Source: CBDCFT01 sp965216365 (GTDB lineage Bacteria > Pseudomonadota > Gammaproteobacteria > Arenicellales > CBDCFT01). From it: a stretch of 64,000 bases of DNA. Location of the stretch: the NCBI GenBank assembly GCA_965216365.1, contig CBDCFT010000047.1, positions 16,386 through 80,385 on the forward strand, read 5' to 3'. The notes under the pieces are model-generated. The model was not told where the DNA came from. It did not search any database and was given only the letters and a program-made list of their open reading frames with translations. How positions within the stretch are numbered: the stretch's first letter is position 1; every line of letters starts with the position of its first letter. This document shows, piece by piece, positions 26,400 to 35,698 of the stretch. The translations under genes and the position numbers were made by a program.

Positions 26400-27527
26400 A
26401 TGAGTTTGTGGGATAAATTAACCGGTGAATTTATTGATGTCATTGAATGGACAGATGACTCCTCCGACACCATGGTTTACCGCTATCAACGGCATGGTAA
26501 CGAAATCAAGTTTGGCGCCATGCTTACCGTGCGCGAATCGCAGACAGCGGTGTTCGTCAACGAAGGACAAATAGCAGATGTCTTTCCACCCGGACTGTAT
26601 CGCCTGGAAACCGCAAACCTGCCTGTACTCACCACTTTACAATCGTGGCCGCACGGTTTTCGCAGCCCGTTTAAGGCGGAAATCTATTTTCTCAGTACGC
26701 GGCAGTTTACCGATTTAAAATGGGGCACAAAAAATCCGCTCATGATGCGCGACAGCGAGTTTGGCCCGGTACGCTTACGCGCATTCGGCACTTATTCAAT
26801 GCGTATCAGCGATCCAGCCGTTTTTCTGAAAGAGATCGCGGGAACAGACGGTTTTTTCACGACCTCCGAAATCAAGGATCAGTTGCGCAACATCATCGTG
26901 TCGCGTTTTTCGAATATTCTCGGCGAATCGGGCATTCCCATTCTTGACCTCGCCGCCAACTACGATGATTTAAGCGATTTTGTCACTGCACAAATCAGCC
27001 CTGAGTTCAAGGAGTACGGTCTGGGTTTAAGCAAATTTCTGGTGGAGAACATTTCCCTGCCCAAGAAAGTCGAACAGGCACTCGACACCCGTACCAGCAT
27101 GGGCATTGTGGGTAACTTGCGTAACTACGCCGCCTTTCAAGCCGCCGAAGCCATGCGCGACGCGGCTAATAATCCCGCTGATGGCGGTGCTGCCGCAGGT
27201 ATCGGTATGGGCATGGGATTCGCCATGGCGAAGAAATTAGGCGATGCCTTCAGTATTGCACCCGATGGGATACACGGCTCGGCCCCAGCAGACGATATGC
27301 CACCACCTATTCCGCGGATTTCGACTAAGTATTTTGTCGCCGTGCGCGGGAAACCGGAAGGACCTTATACGCTGGACGAGTTGGATGGCATGGCTTCATC
27401 GCATAAGTTAAAACCCAAATCGTTGGTGTGGCGCTCAGGGATGAAGGCGTGGAAAGCCGCAAACACCGTAGACGAACTCAAGGACATTCTGGCGGACGTA
27501 CCGCCGCCATTACCGAAGAAGGCCTGA
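26400..27527 (+). CDS. SPFH-domain protein with C-terminal GYF_2 domain (YdjI-like)
   Basis: A 375-residue protein. The first 240 residues form an SPFH/virion-core-like domain (VRESQTAVFVNEGQIADVFPPG and the later FLVENISLPKKVEQALDTR). A glycine/methionine-rich linker (GIGMGMGFAMAKK) follows. The C-terminal 65 residues are a GYF_2-type domain (GPYTLDELDGMA and LVWRSGMKAWK), which usually binds proline-rich peptides. It starts 12 nt after telA. It is probably a scaffold at the membrane together with the next gene product. Confidence 0.8.
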   Translation: MSLWDKLTGEFIDVIEWTDDSSDTMVYRYQRHGNEIKFGAMLTVRESQTAVFVNEGQIADVFPPGLYRLETANLPVLTTLQSWPHGFRSPFKAEIYFLSTRQFTDLKWGTKNPLMMRDSEFGPVRLRAFGTYSMRISDPAVFLKEIAGTDGFFTTSEIKDQLRNIIVSRFSNILGESGIPILDLAANYDDLSDFVTAQISPEFKEYGLGLSKFLVENISLPKKVEQALDTRTSMGIVGNLRNYAAFQAAEAMRDAANNPADGGAAAGIGMGMGFAMAKKLGDAFSIAPDGIHGSAPADDMPPPIPRISTKYFVAVRGKPEGPYTLDELDGMASSHKLKPKSLVWRSGMKAWKAANTVDELKDILADVPPPLPKKA

Positions 27528-28702
27528 TTCTGGCCGCAACGGCTGAAGACGCCGCACTCCTGGCATTTCCATGCCAGGAGTGCGGCGCGCAACTCGACTA
27601 TGCGCCGGGCACCACGGAATTGTTGTGCTCATACTGCGGTCATCGCAGTGCAATTCGTCAGTCCCAAGGAGATTTGGTCGAGCACGATTATTACTCTGCG
27701 TTAAAGAATATCGATGGCCCTGACGATACGACTGTCAGCCTGACCGTTAAGTGCGAATCCTGCGCGGCTGAATTCGAATTTGACTCCAACGTGCATGCCG
27801 ACGATTGCCCTTTTTGCGGCACACGAATCGTTGTTGACGGTCACGAGACTCGGCATTTCAAACCCCAGGGCTTACTGCCGTTCCGCATCAGCGCGAACCA
27901 GGCGGTTGAAGATTACCGCAACTGGTTAAAGCGCTTATGGTTCGCGCCGGGCAAACTCAAAAAGTACGCGCGCAAAGACAGCCAACTGAATGGTATGTAC
28001 GTGCCTTACTGGACTTATGATTCCGATTCGCGCTCCAGCTATTCCGGTGAACGCGGAACAATCTACCAAGTAGCACAACAAGTCCGGGTTAAAGTCAACG
28101 GACGCTGGACAACGCAAACCCGCATGGTTACCAAGATTCGTTGGACACCTGTGCGTGGCAACGTCCGCCGCCGGTTTGACGATCTTCTTGTATTTGCCAG
28201 CAAATCGCTGCCACGTAACATGGCACGTGAATTGGCACCCTGGGATCTGGAAAATCTCGAACCTTATACAGAAGAATATTTGAGCGGGTTTCGCAGCGAA
28301 GTTTACCAAGTCAACCTAGAAGACGGATTCGATATCGCGCGTGAACGAATGCAAAGCGTCATTCGATCTGACGTTGCACGCGACATCGGCGGCGATCATC
28401 AACGCATTCATCGCGTGCAGACGGAGCACCGTAATATCCGGTTCAAACATATCTTGTTGCCATTCTGGATTGCCGGTTTCAGATTTCGCAACAAGACTTA
28501 TCGTTTTATCGTCAACGGTCGCACGGGTGAAGTCCAGGGTGAACGTCCATACAGTATTATCAAGATTGCTTTGGCGGTTTTGTTGGGGTTGATCGCGGTA
28601 TTTGTAGTATTGGGATTACTTGCAGGCGGCGAATACCAGTCCGGTGGACTCACCATACAGTCATGGCCGGATACGACCTGGCCATCATCCGGTTGGGAGT
28701 AA
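27428..28702 (+). CDS. Zinc-ribbon membrane protein (TFIIB-type zinc finger)
   Basis: The protein has two zinc ribbons near its N-terminus (CQECG...CSYCG and CESCA...CPFCG), a long soluble middle with aromatic and basic residues, and one C-terminal transmembrane helix (IALAVLLGLIAVFVVLGLLAGG). Such proteins often follow YdjI-like SPFH genes. The start is unresolved: the only GTG codons (27428, 27449) lie inside the SPFH gene, and no ATG precedes the first ribbon. An ATT at 27527 or CTG at 27530 follows AGAAGG and overlaps the upstream stop. A perfect 16-bp inverted repeat covers codons just before the first zinc ribbon. Confidence 0.75.
   Translation: MALRDEGVESRKHRRRTQGHSGGRTAAITEEGLILAATAEDAALLAFPCQECGAQLDYAPGTTELLCSYCGHRSAIRQSQGDLVEHDYYSALKNIDGPDDTTVSLTVKCESCAAEFEFDSNVHADDCPFCGTRIVVDGHETRHFKPQGLLPFRISANQAVEDYRNWLKRLWFAPGKLKKYARKDSQLNGMYVPYWTYDSDSRSSYSGERGTIYQVAQQVRVKVNGRWTTQTRMVTKIRWTPVRGNVRRRFDDLLVFASKSLPRNMARELAPWDLENLEPYTEEYLSGFRSEVYQVNLEDGFDIARERMQSVIRSDVARDIGGDHQRIHRVQTEHRNIRFKHILLPFWIAGFRFRNKTYRFIVNGRTGEVQGERPYSIIKIALAVLLGLIAVFVVLGLLAGGEYQSGGLTIQSWPDTTWPSSGWE
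27551..27586. repeat. Perfect 16-bp inverted repeat with 4-nt loop
   Basis: GCCGCACTCCTGGCAT - TTCC - ATGCCAGGAGTGCGGC, located 24 nt after the stop of the SPFH/GYF gene and inside the frame of the zinc-ribbon gene. There is no U-run after it. It would form a very stable RNA hairpin near the likely start of translation, or be a foldback assembly artefact. Confidence 0.85.
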
Positions 28703-28793
28703 CCACGGCGTTGCCGCCAGATAATGGCTCTATTACGTGGCACTAAACTGGACTCCTGAAATCGGCGACCCAACCCTGGGCGAATGAACTACC

Positions 28794-29523
28794 GTGTTCG
28801 CATACATTACATGCCCGGTTCTTTGCGGCGCCTATGCCTTCAAAATCAGCCGGAGTGGCTCTAACCCTTTAGACTCACGCGAAAAGTGGTTTTGGATTTG
28901 TTTAACGCTGCTGGTGGGTTTCTTGAGCATCAATAAACAACTCGACTTACAGTCATTGTTCACAGAAATCGGAAAGACTCTCGCCCGGCATCAGGGCTGG
29001 TACGAGAACCGGCGTCAGGTGCAACTACTCTTCATTATCAGCGTCATACTGGGTGCGACCGGTTTTATCGCGGTAATGACCGTCACCTTGTGGGATTTGA
29101 AAAAAGAAATTTTGGCTCGCCGTGCTGGGTGCGGCTTTGTTGACCGGGTTCGTCCTGATTCGCGCTTCATCGTTTCACCACTTCGATGAATTTGTCGGCT
29201 GGGAATTAACCGGGGTAAGAATGAACTGGATTATGGAACTCGGCGCAATAACAATGATTATGCTTAGCGCACTGTTTAATCTGCAACGTCTAAGAAAACC
29301 GAATTGGTATTTATTTTTTGATATAAACCGAGGAATTCACTTGGGCTATTCGTGGGACTGCCACCTGCTCCTGCAGCGCCAGCACTTCCACCATCCCTGG
29401 CGGTCGCCACTCACTCCCTTGTCAGTAGTCAAACTTGCGCGGGCAGGTACCCAGCAAAAAAGCATTCCCCGTATATTAAATAATTCACGACAATCCCAAT
29501 CTAATTCTCACCAACAGCCGTGA
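28794..29523 (+). pseudogene. Frameshifted small membrane protein gene
   Basis: The first frame (GTG 28794) encodes ISRSGSNPLDSREKWFW, then INKQLDLQSLFTEIGK, and stops making sense after WDLKK. The natural continuation (FWLAVLGAALLTGFVLIRASSFHHFDEF and MNWIMELG) is in the next frame from about 29110, across an A6 run. Together they give a four-span membrane protein of a type I recall as hypothetical. The end may be in yet another frame: a Pro/Ala-rich stretch is read to a stop at 29483. It follows the zinc-ribbon gene. Either a decayed gene or indel errors. Confidence 0.6.
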
Positions 29524-30238
29524 GTATCCGGCCATAACGGCGTTCGCGAGTGCCGAACTGTTCCAGCGCCTGGGTTAAATCGCCGCCGTTAAAATCAGGC
29601 CACATTTTCTCCACGAACAGTAACTCGGCATAAGCGCATTCCCACAACAGGAAATCGCTTAGGCGTTGCTCGCCACCGGTACGAATCAACAAATCGACGG
29701 GACCCGCACCTGGCACAGAATGAATCGCCTGCTCCAACGCTGGCCAAAATTCTTCCTGCTCGATTGAGGCCTTGGTAGCCAACTGCGCGCCCGCCATGGC
29801 AATGGAGTAACGTGCGGAATAATCAACCGCTACACGCAACAACATTCTGTCCTGTTGCGCGGTTTTCGCCTCAGCATGTTCAATCGCTTTCACCAAAGAA
29901 GGTTTTAGACGATCACGCCGCCCGATCACATTCAAACGAATTCCGTTTTCGAGACAACGTGGAATTTCCTTATGTAAATATTCTTCCAGCAACGCCATCA
30001 AGACTTGAACCTCCGCCGTTGGCCGTTGCCAGTTGTCTGATGAAAACGCATACAATGTTAAAACACTGATGTCCTGTTCCGCCGCGGTTTCAGTGACCTG
30101 ACGCACTGCTTTAGCGCCCTGCCGGTGCCCTGCGCTACGCGGCAAACCTCGCTGACGCGCCCAACGGCCATTTCCGTCCATAATCATCGCGACGTGCATG
30201 GCTTGTTCCTTTCTTGGTGACTTCTGTTTCATTGACAT
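29501..30238 (-). CDS. uppS: Undecaprenyl diphosphate synthase (cis-prenyltransferase)
   Basis: Makes the C55 lipid carrier for cell-wall and glycan export from FPP and IPP. The catalytic MDGNGRWA segment with its aspartate is near residue 20, SSDNW near 80, and RTGGEQRLSDFLLW and WPDF near the C-terminus. About 245 residues, which is normal. The usual frr-uppS-cdsA-dxr order is absent, so this may be a second copy or a relocated gene. I chose ATG 30238; a TTG two codons earlier is possible. No good ribosome site is visible. Confidence 0.9.
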   Translation of the reverse strand: MSMKQKSPRKEQAMHVAMIMDGNGRWARQRGLPRSAGHRQGAKAVRQVTETAAEQDISVLTLYAFSSDNWQRPTAEVQVLMALLEEYLHKEIPRCLENGIRLNVIGRRDRLKPSLVKAIEHAEAKTAQQDRMLLRVAVDYSARYSIAMAGAQLATKASIEQEEFWPALEQAIHSVPGAGPVDLLIRTGGEQRLSDFLLWECAYAELLFVEKMWPDFNGGDLTQALEQFGTRERRYGRILTAVGEN

Positions 30239-30255
30239 GCTCAAAGTAGTTTAAG

Positions 30256-30651
30256 TTAGTTTCCCCGGCTGGTTTTAATGAGCGCTTCCATGTGACTCAG
30301 GTATCGATCAAAAGCCCGCCGTCCCTTCTCTGTTAAACGATAAATCGTTTTTGGAACTCTGTTTTCAAAGGTCTTTTTTATAGCGATATATTTCGCCTCT
30401 TCCAGCTTGCGCGCATGCGTGCTCAAATTACCGTCGCTGGTTTTCAATAATTCTTTCAAAGCGCCAAAACTCAACGACGCATTCACCATCAGCGCGCTCA
30501 TTATGCCGAGACGAATGCGCTCATAAATTAACCGGTCAAATTCAGCAGCCGCATCATCCGCCAAATAACCGGCAATACCTTGCAGACGCTCCTGCTGTAG
30601 CGCAGTGGGTTCAATCATATCTGCGCGCACGCTTTGCCGGTTAGCCGCCAT
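30256..30651 (-). CDS. Winged-helix transcriptional regulator
   Basis: About 131 residues, with a winged-helix DNA-binding domain: ERIRLGIMSALMVNASLSFGALKELLKTSDGNLSTHARKLEEAKYI is the helix-turn-helix and recognition part, followed by YRLTEKGRRAFDRYL. This resembles the HTH_34 (ArsR/MarR-like) single-domain regulators that sit with small membrane proteins. ATG 30651 overlaps the end of the membrane protein gene by 11 nt, so they are coupled. A TTG at 30675 is the alternative start. Confidence 0.75.
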   Translation of the reverse strand: MAANRQSVRADMIEPTALQQERLQGIAGYLADDAAAEFDRLIYERIRLGIMSALMVNASLSFGALKELLKTSDGNLSTHARKLEEAKYIAIKKTFENRVPKTIYRLTEKGRRAFDRYLSHMEALIKTSRGN

Positions 30652-31246
30652 ATCGATTCGCGATGATGAAACCAAAAATGATCAACACAACGCCAAATCC
30701 AATCGCCATCATGATGTCAGACCAAGCGGCGGGAAAAACATAGGTCAATACACCACAGGCCAAAAAGACAAAACCCATCAGCGGTACCGGCCGCACTGAA
30801 AACACTCCGGCGCTAAGCACGCCCACGCCAAACAGCAACAACCACATACCGGGCATGATATGAAACAAACCATGATGGTAGAAAACGGCAGTCATAAATG
30901 CAGCGACTACAATGGGCGGTGACAGACTCAGTAAAAAGCGGCGTCCCGCGCCGTGCACCAGACTGACATCGGCCTGACGAGCTTTTTGAATCATGGCATA
31001 ACTGCCGGTGACAAAAGCAATAGCGGCTTCAGTCAGCCAGACCATCAGCCATTGAAAATCGGATTGCGCCTGATGAGCAAACCAGGCGGCAACAATAGCG
31101 GTAAAACCGACTAACGCGATTGCCCGTCCCGGAATTGCCGTAAACGACATCGACGACTCGATGGTTCGACGGATATAACCGAGATGCCCGAGGGCGTGAT
31201 TCTGCACCGAGGTGGAGTCGGCTGATTCTGTGTATCCGCTATTCAC
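30641..31246 (-). CDS. Multi-pass membrane protein paired with winged-helix regulator
   Basis: A 201-residue protein with about six hydrophobic segments after a roughly 35-residue polar N-terminus. The last one is IGFGVVLIIFGFIIAN. It starts with GTG at 31246; ATG 31150 is another possibility. Paired HTH/membrane genes of this kind are common and thought to sense membrane or small-molecule signals, but I cannot name the function. Confidence 0.6.
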   Translation of the reverse strand: MNSGYTESADSTSVQNHALGHLGYIRRTIESSMSFTAIPGRAIALVGFTAIVAAWFAHQAQSDFQWLMVWLTEAAIAFVTGSYAMIQKARQADVSLVHGAGRRFLLSLSPPIVVAAFMTAVFYHHGLFHIMPGMWLLLFGVGVLSAGVFSVRPVPLMGFVFLACGVLTYVFPAAWSDIMMAIGFGVVLIIFGFIIANRYGG

Positions 31247-31440
31247 GGCGACGCATTTTGGCTATGCAGATTGCCATTGTCAAGTGCTTTTTAGTGCAAA
31301 GTTATTGATAAATATGACAATATTGAGACATTTCTTCAATTATTGGAATTGGTCGTCGCAATCCAGCGACAACTCTATTCGTAAGGCTATCAACACAAGT
31401 GATGTATTGCGCAACTCATCGAATTTCAAATCAGTTCAAG

Positions 31441-32340
31441 TCACAACCTATCCGCCAATCCCTTGCGAATTTGTTGCAACTCCTTACGCCGGGTGGGCGT
31501 AACCTTGGGGTAATGAATATCCAGCGACTCCAGCTCCTGTAATATAAGTTGCGCTACGATCAACCGCATGTTCCATTTATCATCCGCCGGAATAACATAC
31601 CAGGGTGCGTGTGGTGCGGCGGTCGCTTTGATGCAGTCCTGATAGGCGCGCATGTAGTCATCCCAGTACCCACGTTCTTTAATGTCCGCCTCGGAGAATT
31701 TCCAGTTTTTTTCCGGTTCGTCGATACGTGCAAGAAAGCGTCTGCCCTGCTCTTCTTTTGACACGTTGAGAAAAAATTTCATCACCCGCGTTCCATTACG
31801 ATATGCGTAGAGTTCGAAGTTTTTAATATCCTCGTAGCGTTGCTTCCATACGTTATTTATATTCCTGGTGAACTCGGATGGAACGCGCTGGTATTTTTGC
31901 AAAATTTCCTCATGCACCCGGACCACCAGAACTTCTTCGTAGTAAGACCGGTTAAATACCCCAATACGGCCGCGTTCCGGCATGAAGCGATTGGTGCGCC
32001 ACATGAACCCGTGATCGAGTTCGCGGTCATTGGGTTTTTTGAAAGCATATAACTGTAAACCATGAGGATTCACGCCGGAGAACACATGCCGGATAGTGCC
32101 ATCCTTACCTGCCGCGTCCATAGCCTGGAATACCGCCAATAACGCATAACGATCATGGGCGTACATCATGTGTTGCAAGTCGTCGATTTTCTCGCGCAAA
32201 TCCTCTAGTTGATTGCGATAATCTTTTTTATCGTCATACAGTTTATCGATTTCAGTGGGTCGTCTTGCAAGCGAAAGCCGGCCTTTTCCGGTTACCGCAA
32301 ATTGGTCGAGAAATTTCTTTTTCTTGTTAGATTTTGCCAT
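31441..32340 (-). CDS. ppk2: Polyphosphate kinase 2 family protein
   Basis: A 299-residue PPK2, transferring phosphate between polyphosphate and nucleotides. Walker A is in FQAMDAAGKDGTI near residue 75, the lid/Walker B region has IGVFNRSYYEEVLVVRVH near 130, and LARIDEPEKNWKFSE near 210. A basic N-terminus (KSNKKKKF) precedes the core. Single-domain length. It starts 10 nt downstream of the AlaX-like gene, in an operon with a dimethylglycine dehydrogenase-like gene. Confidence 0.9.
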   Translation of the reverse strand: MAKSNKKKKFLDQFAVTGKGRLSLARRPTEIDKLYDDKKDYRNQLEDLREKIDDLQHMMYAHDRYALLAVFQAMDAAGKDGTIRHVFSGVNPHGLQLYAFKKPNDRELDHGFMWRTNRFMPERGRIGVFNRSYYEEVLVVRVHEEILQKYQRVPSEFTRNINNVWKQRYEDIKNFELYAYRNGTRVMKFFLNVSKEEQGRRFLARIDEPEKNWKFSEADIKERGYWDDYMRAYQDCIKATAAPHAPWYVIPADDKWNMRLIVAQLILQELESLDIHYPKVTPTRRKELQQIRKGLADRL

Positions 32341-32350
32341 CGGTTATCTC

Positions 32351-33097
32351 CTATGCAATAAATTCAACTATGACGCGCCGGTTATGTTTCCCCTTTTTCT
32401 CAATTTTCGCTACGCGAACCGGACCAATTTCCCCCGATGAAGCCACGTGGGTACCGCCACAAGGTTGTAAGTCTATTCCGTTGAAATTTACCAGACGCAC
32501 ACGTCCGCTACCTCTGGGAGGCTGCACAGACATGGTTCGCACCAGGTCGGGTTGGCTATCGAGTTCCTCATCGGTGATCCACTGCAATGTCATCGGGCTA
32601 TCCTGCCGAATGAGTTCATTCAATTTTTGCGTAATCTCATCCTTGTTCAACGTATCCTGTAAATCGAAATCCAGGCGGCCACTGCCATCGCGAATCGATC
32701 CACCGGTCACGGGTGCGGGAACGACAGCGCACAACATGTGCATGCAACTGTGCATACGCATCAATCGATGTCTTCTTTCCCAGTCGATACGTAAAGTCAC
32801 GGACTCACCCGTTACCGGTAACTGCACACCCTCTTCCAGGATATGCAGGTGATCGCCGGTTTCACGATCTTTGCGCGTATCAACGACACGGAGTTGCGAT
32901 CCATCAACACGAAGCAACATGCCGGTGTCGCCCGGTTGACCGCCCCCCATGGGATAAAACACAGTTTGATCGACACACACGCCACGCTCATCCACCTTAG
33001 TCACCGTTGCGGTGCATTCCTGCAAATATCCATCTTCTCGGAACAATTCTTTAGTCACAATGTTTCCCTCTTTGTCTCTAAACTCGAATTCTTTCAT
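32351..33097 (-). CDS. AlaX-like alanyl-tRNA editing protein
   Basis: A 248-residue freestanding trans-editing hydrolase that removes mischarged Ser or Gly from tRNA-Ala. The zinc site is seen as HSCMH and, later, CGGTH. A glycine-rich VFYPMGGGQPGDTG motif near residue 40 is also typical of AlaRS editing domains. ATG 33097 gives a normal start (MKEFEF) and overlaps the previous gene by 20 nt. It is the middle gene of the flavoprotein-AlaX-PPK2 operon. Confidence 0.88.
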   Translation of the reverse strand: MKEFEFRDKEGNIVTKELFREDGYLQECTATVTKVDERGVCVDQTVFYPMGGGQPGDTGMLLRVDGSQLRVVDTRKDRETGDHLHILEEGVQLPVTGESVTLRIDWERRHRLMRMHSCMHMLCAVVPAPVTGGSIRDGSGRLDFDLQDTLNKDEITQKLNELIRQDSPMTLQWITDEELDSQPDLVRTMSVQPPRGSGRVRLVNFNGIDLQPCGGTHVASSGEIGPVRVAKIEKKGKHNRRVIVEFIA

Positions 33098-35525
33098 TTT
33101 TGGGATCGTACAAGGGTTGTAACGATGCCGTGGCGGAACAACGCTCACCGGCAACTTCGATTTCGTACTTTCCGCTTGCAACAAAGTCATCGGTTACACC
33201 TTCGTCATTTGAAACGTAACCCAATGCGATTGACCGGCCTAACGTGTGGCCAAACATCGCTGAGGTGGTTCTCCCGACCAAAACACCATCGCGAAAAATC
33301 GGCTCCTCGTGATACATCAATGGTTCAGGATCGTCCAACGCGAACTGCACCAGGCGACGCTTCAAACCCTGCTCTTTTTGTTTTAGCAAAGCTTCCCGGC
33401 CGATAAACCCGCCTGGTTTATCCAGCTTGACAACAAAATCAAGGCCTGACTCGAGTGGCGAATCTTCATCCGCAATGTCATCACCCCAATGCCGGTAGCC
33501 TTTCTCCATGCGCAATGAATTGAGAGCATGGTAACCCGCATGCACCAGGTCATGCCGCTCACCTGCTTCCACTATCACATCGTAACAATGCGCAGCAAAT
33601 TCTGTAGGAATGTACAACTCCCAACCTAACTCACCGACGAATGTGACTCGTGTTGCGCGAACATACGCGTATCCCAATTCTATTTCTCGTGAGGTCGCGA
33701 ACGGAAAAGCCTTGTGCGACAAATCTGTCGTAGTAACTTCCTGCAACAATGTCCGGGCATTCGGACCCATAATACTGATGGTCGCGTAGGCGGAGGTTAT
33801 GTCTGTTAGAAAAGCGTGATCGTTTTCGGCGATATGCCGGTTCAACCAGGAGAAATCCCGCCGTTGTGTTGCTGCGGCGGTCACTATTAAGTATTGATCT
33901 TGCGCGATTCGCGTTACGGTTAAATCCGCTTCTATTCCACCGCGCTCGTTTAACCATTGTGTATACACAACGCGACCGACGGATACGGACATGTTATTTG
34001 CGCTGACTCTATTTATAACGCGCTCTGCATCACGCCCCTGCAAAAGAAATTTTGCAAACGATGTTTGATCGAACAATACTACTTGTTCGCGTGCCGCTTT
34101 GTGTTCGGCCGCCGAATACTCGAACCAGTTTTGCCGCCCGTAAGTGTATTCATACTTTGCATCAATCCCCGCAGGGGCAAACCAGTTTGCACGCTCCCAT
34201 CCGGACAGTTCACCAAAACAAGCGCCTTTGGCCGATAATCGATCATGCAACGGCGAGCGGCGCACATCGCGTGCCGTTTCCACCTGACGAAAAGGCCAAT
34301 GCATTGCGTACAACAATCCCAAAGCTTCTACTGTTCGATCATGCAGGTATTTCGCGTTGTTTTGAAACGGCGTGATGCGGCGTATGTCCATGTCACCCAA
34401 ATCCATTGGCGGCGCCCCTTCGATAATCCATTCAGCCGTCACTTTACCTGCACCACCGGAGGATTGAATACCGATGGAGTTAAATCCGCATGCAACGAAA
34501 AAATTCCTTAACTCGGGCGCCTCGCCCAAATAATAGCGATTGTCCGGTGTAAAACTTTCCGGACCACAAAAAAATGTCTGAATACCCGCCTCTTCCAGCG
34601 CCGGGATACGATGCATCGCGTTCATCAGCATAGGTTCGAAATGATCCCAGTCTTCTGGTAATTCATCAAAACAAAAGTCTTTCGGTATGCCGTCCATACC
34701 CCAGGGTTTTGCGACCGGCTCAAACGCACCGACCAATAATTTACCTGCGTCTTCTTTAATGTAATTACACGCACTGGGGTCGCGTAAAACCGGTAATCCG
34801 GCGGTGAATTTGTCGGGCATCGGTTCGGTCAGAATGTAAAAATGCTCCGCTGCATGCAACGGTATTTTGACACCGACCCTGTTCCCGACTTCGCGCGCCC
34901 ACATGCCCGCACAATTCACGACGAACTCGGATTCGATTTCTCCATAATCTGTCGACACACCCGTGACACGACCGTTACCCGTCAGTATTCCATTAACTTT
35001 GACGTTCTCAATAATTTTTGCGCCGTGCATACGCGCACCCTTGGCGAATGCCTGGGTCACATCCGCAGGGTTTATCTGTCCATCTTTTGGCAAATAGACC
35101 GCACCGACTATGTCGTCGATATTGAGTATCGGGTACAACTCCTGGGCTTGTTGCGGTGTCAACACATCCACTTCCAAACCGAAGCAGCCGGCCATCGAAG
35201 CGCCGCGTTGCAACTCCTCAAAGCGTTCCTCATCCGGTGCGACTGACAACGAGCCGTTTTGCTTAAAGCCGGTTGCTTGTCCAGTTTCCTGTTCCAGCTC
35301 GCCAAACAAGTCAGCGGTGTATTGTGCTAAACGCGTCAGGTTTTGTGTCGCGCGCAGTTGCCCTACCAACCCGGCGGCGTGCCAGGTGGTGCCGCAGGAT
35401 AATTGTTTACGTTCCAGCAATACGACATCTTTCCAGCCGTATTTGGCCAAGTGATATGCGACGCTGCACCCCACTACCCCGCCGCCGATGATGACGACTC
35501 GAGTTTCATCCGGAATCTGTGCCAT
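33078..35525 (-). CDS. Dimethylglycine/sarcosine dehydrogenase-like flavoprotein (DAO + GcvT domains)
   Basis: An 815-residue two-part enzyme. The N-terminal FAD domain has VVIIGGGVVGCSVAYHLAKYG (residues 10-30; only the GxGxxG pattern is quoted as evidence) and SCGTTWHAAGLVGQ, the usual covalent-flavin region. The C-terminal half is a GcvT-like folate domain with LGYAYVRATRVTFVGELGWELY and LNSLRMEKGYRHWG. It would oxidatively demethylate N-methylglycines, delivering methylene-tetrahydrofolate. Start ATG 35525 has AGAGGT upstream. Several paralogues share this layout, so the exact substrate is uncertain. Confidence 0.85.
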   Translation of the reverse strand: MAQIPDETRVVIIGGGVVGCSVAYHLAKYGWKDVVLLERKQLSCGTTWHAAGLVGQLRATQNLTRLAQYTADLFGELEQETGQATGFKQNGSLSVAPDEERFEELQRGASMAGCFGLEVDVLTPQQAQELYPILNIDDIVGAVYLPKDGQINPADVTQAFAKGARMHGAKIIENVKVNGILTGNGRVTGVSTDYGEIESEFVVNCAGMWAREVGNRVGVKIPLHAAEHFYILTEPMPDKFTAGLPVLRDPSACNYIKEDAGKLLVGAFEPVAKPWGMDGIPKDFCFDELPEDWDHFEPMLMNAMHRIPALEEAGIQTFFCGPESFTPDNRYYLGEAPELRNFFVACGFNSIGIQSSGGAGKVTAEWIIEGAPPMDLGDMDIRRITPFQNNAKYLHDRTVEALGLLYAMHWPFRQVETARDVRRSPLHDRLSAKGACFGELSGWERANWFAPAGIDAKYEYTYGRQNWFEYSAAEHKAAREQVVLFDQTSFAKFLLQGRDAERVINRVSANNMSVSVGRVVYTQWLNERGGIEADLTVTRIAQDQYLIVTAAATQRRDFSWLNRHIAENDHAFLTDITSAYATISIMGPNARTLLQEVTTTDLSHKAFPFATSREIELGYAYVRATRVTFVGELGWELYIPTEFAAHCYDVIVEAGERHDLVHAGYHALNSLRMEKGYRHWGDDIADEDSPLESGLDFVVKLDKPGGFIGREALLKQKEQGLKRRLVQFALDDPEPLMYHEEPIFRDGVLVGRTTSAMFGHTLGRSIALGYVSNDEGVTDDFVASGKYEIEVAGERCSATASLQPLYDPKNERIRV

Positions 35526-35698
35526 GTTTACCTCTTTTTTAGTGACCGTTATGCCGGATTCGTGTGCACGGCACGCTGAAACTCGGCGATTCTCGCAAAC
35601 CGCGATTGTTCCGCAATTAACCTTCTTGCGCAAGAATCGGATTGCACCCGGGCGCCCATCCAGTAAGCTATATACCAAGAAACCGAGGAACTAAAAAT

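Noticed and set aside
33078..33190. A longer start for the AlaX-like gene (33190)
   Set aside because: It would overlap the flavoprotein gene by over 100 nt; the ATG at 33097 gives the normal family N-terminus.
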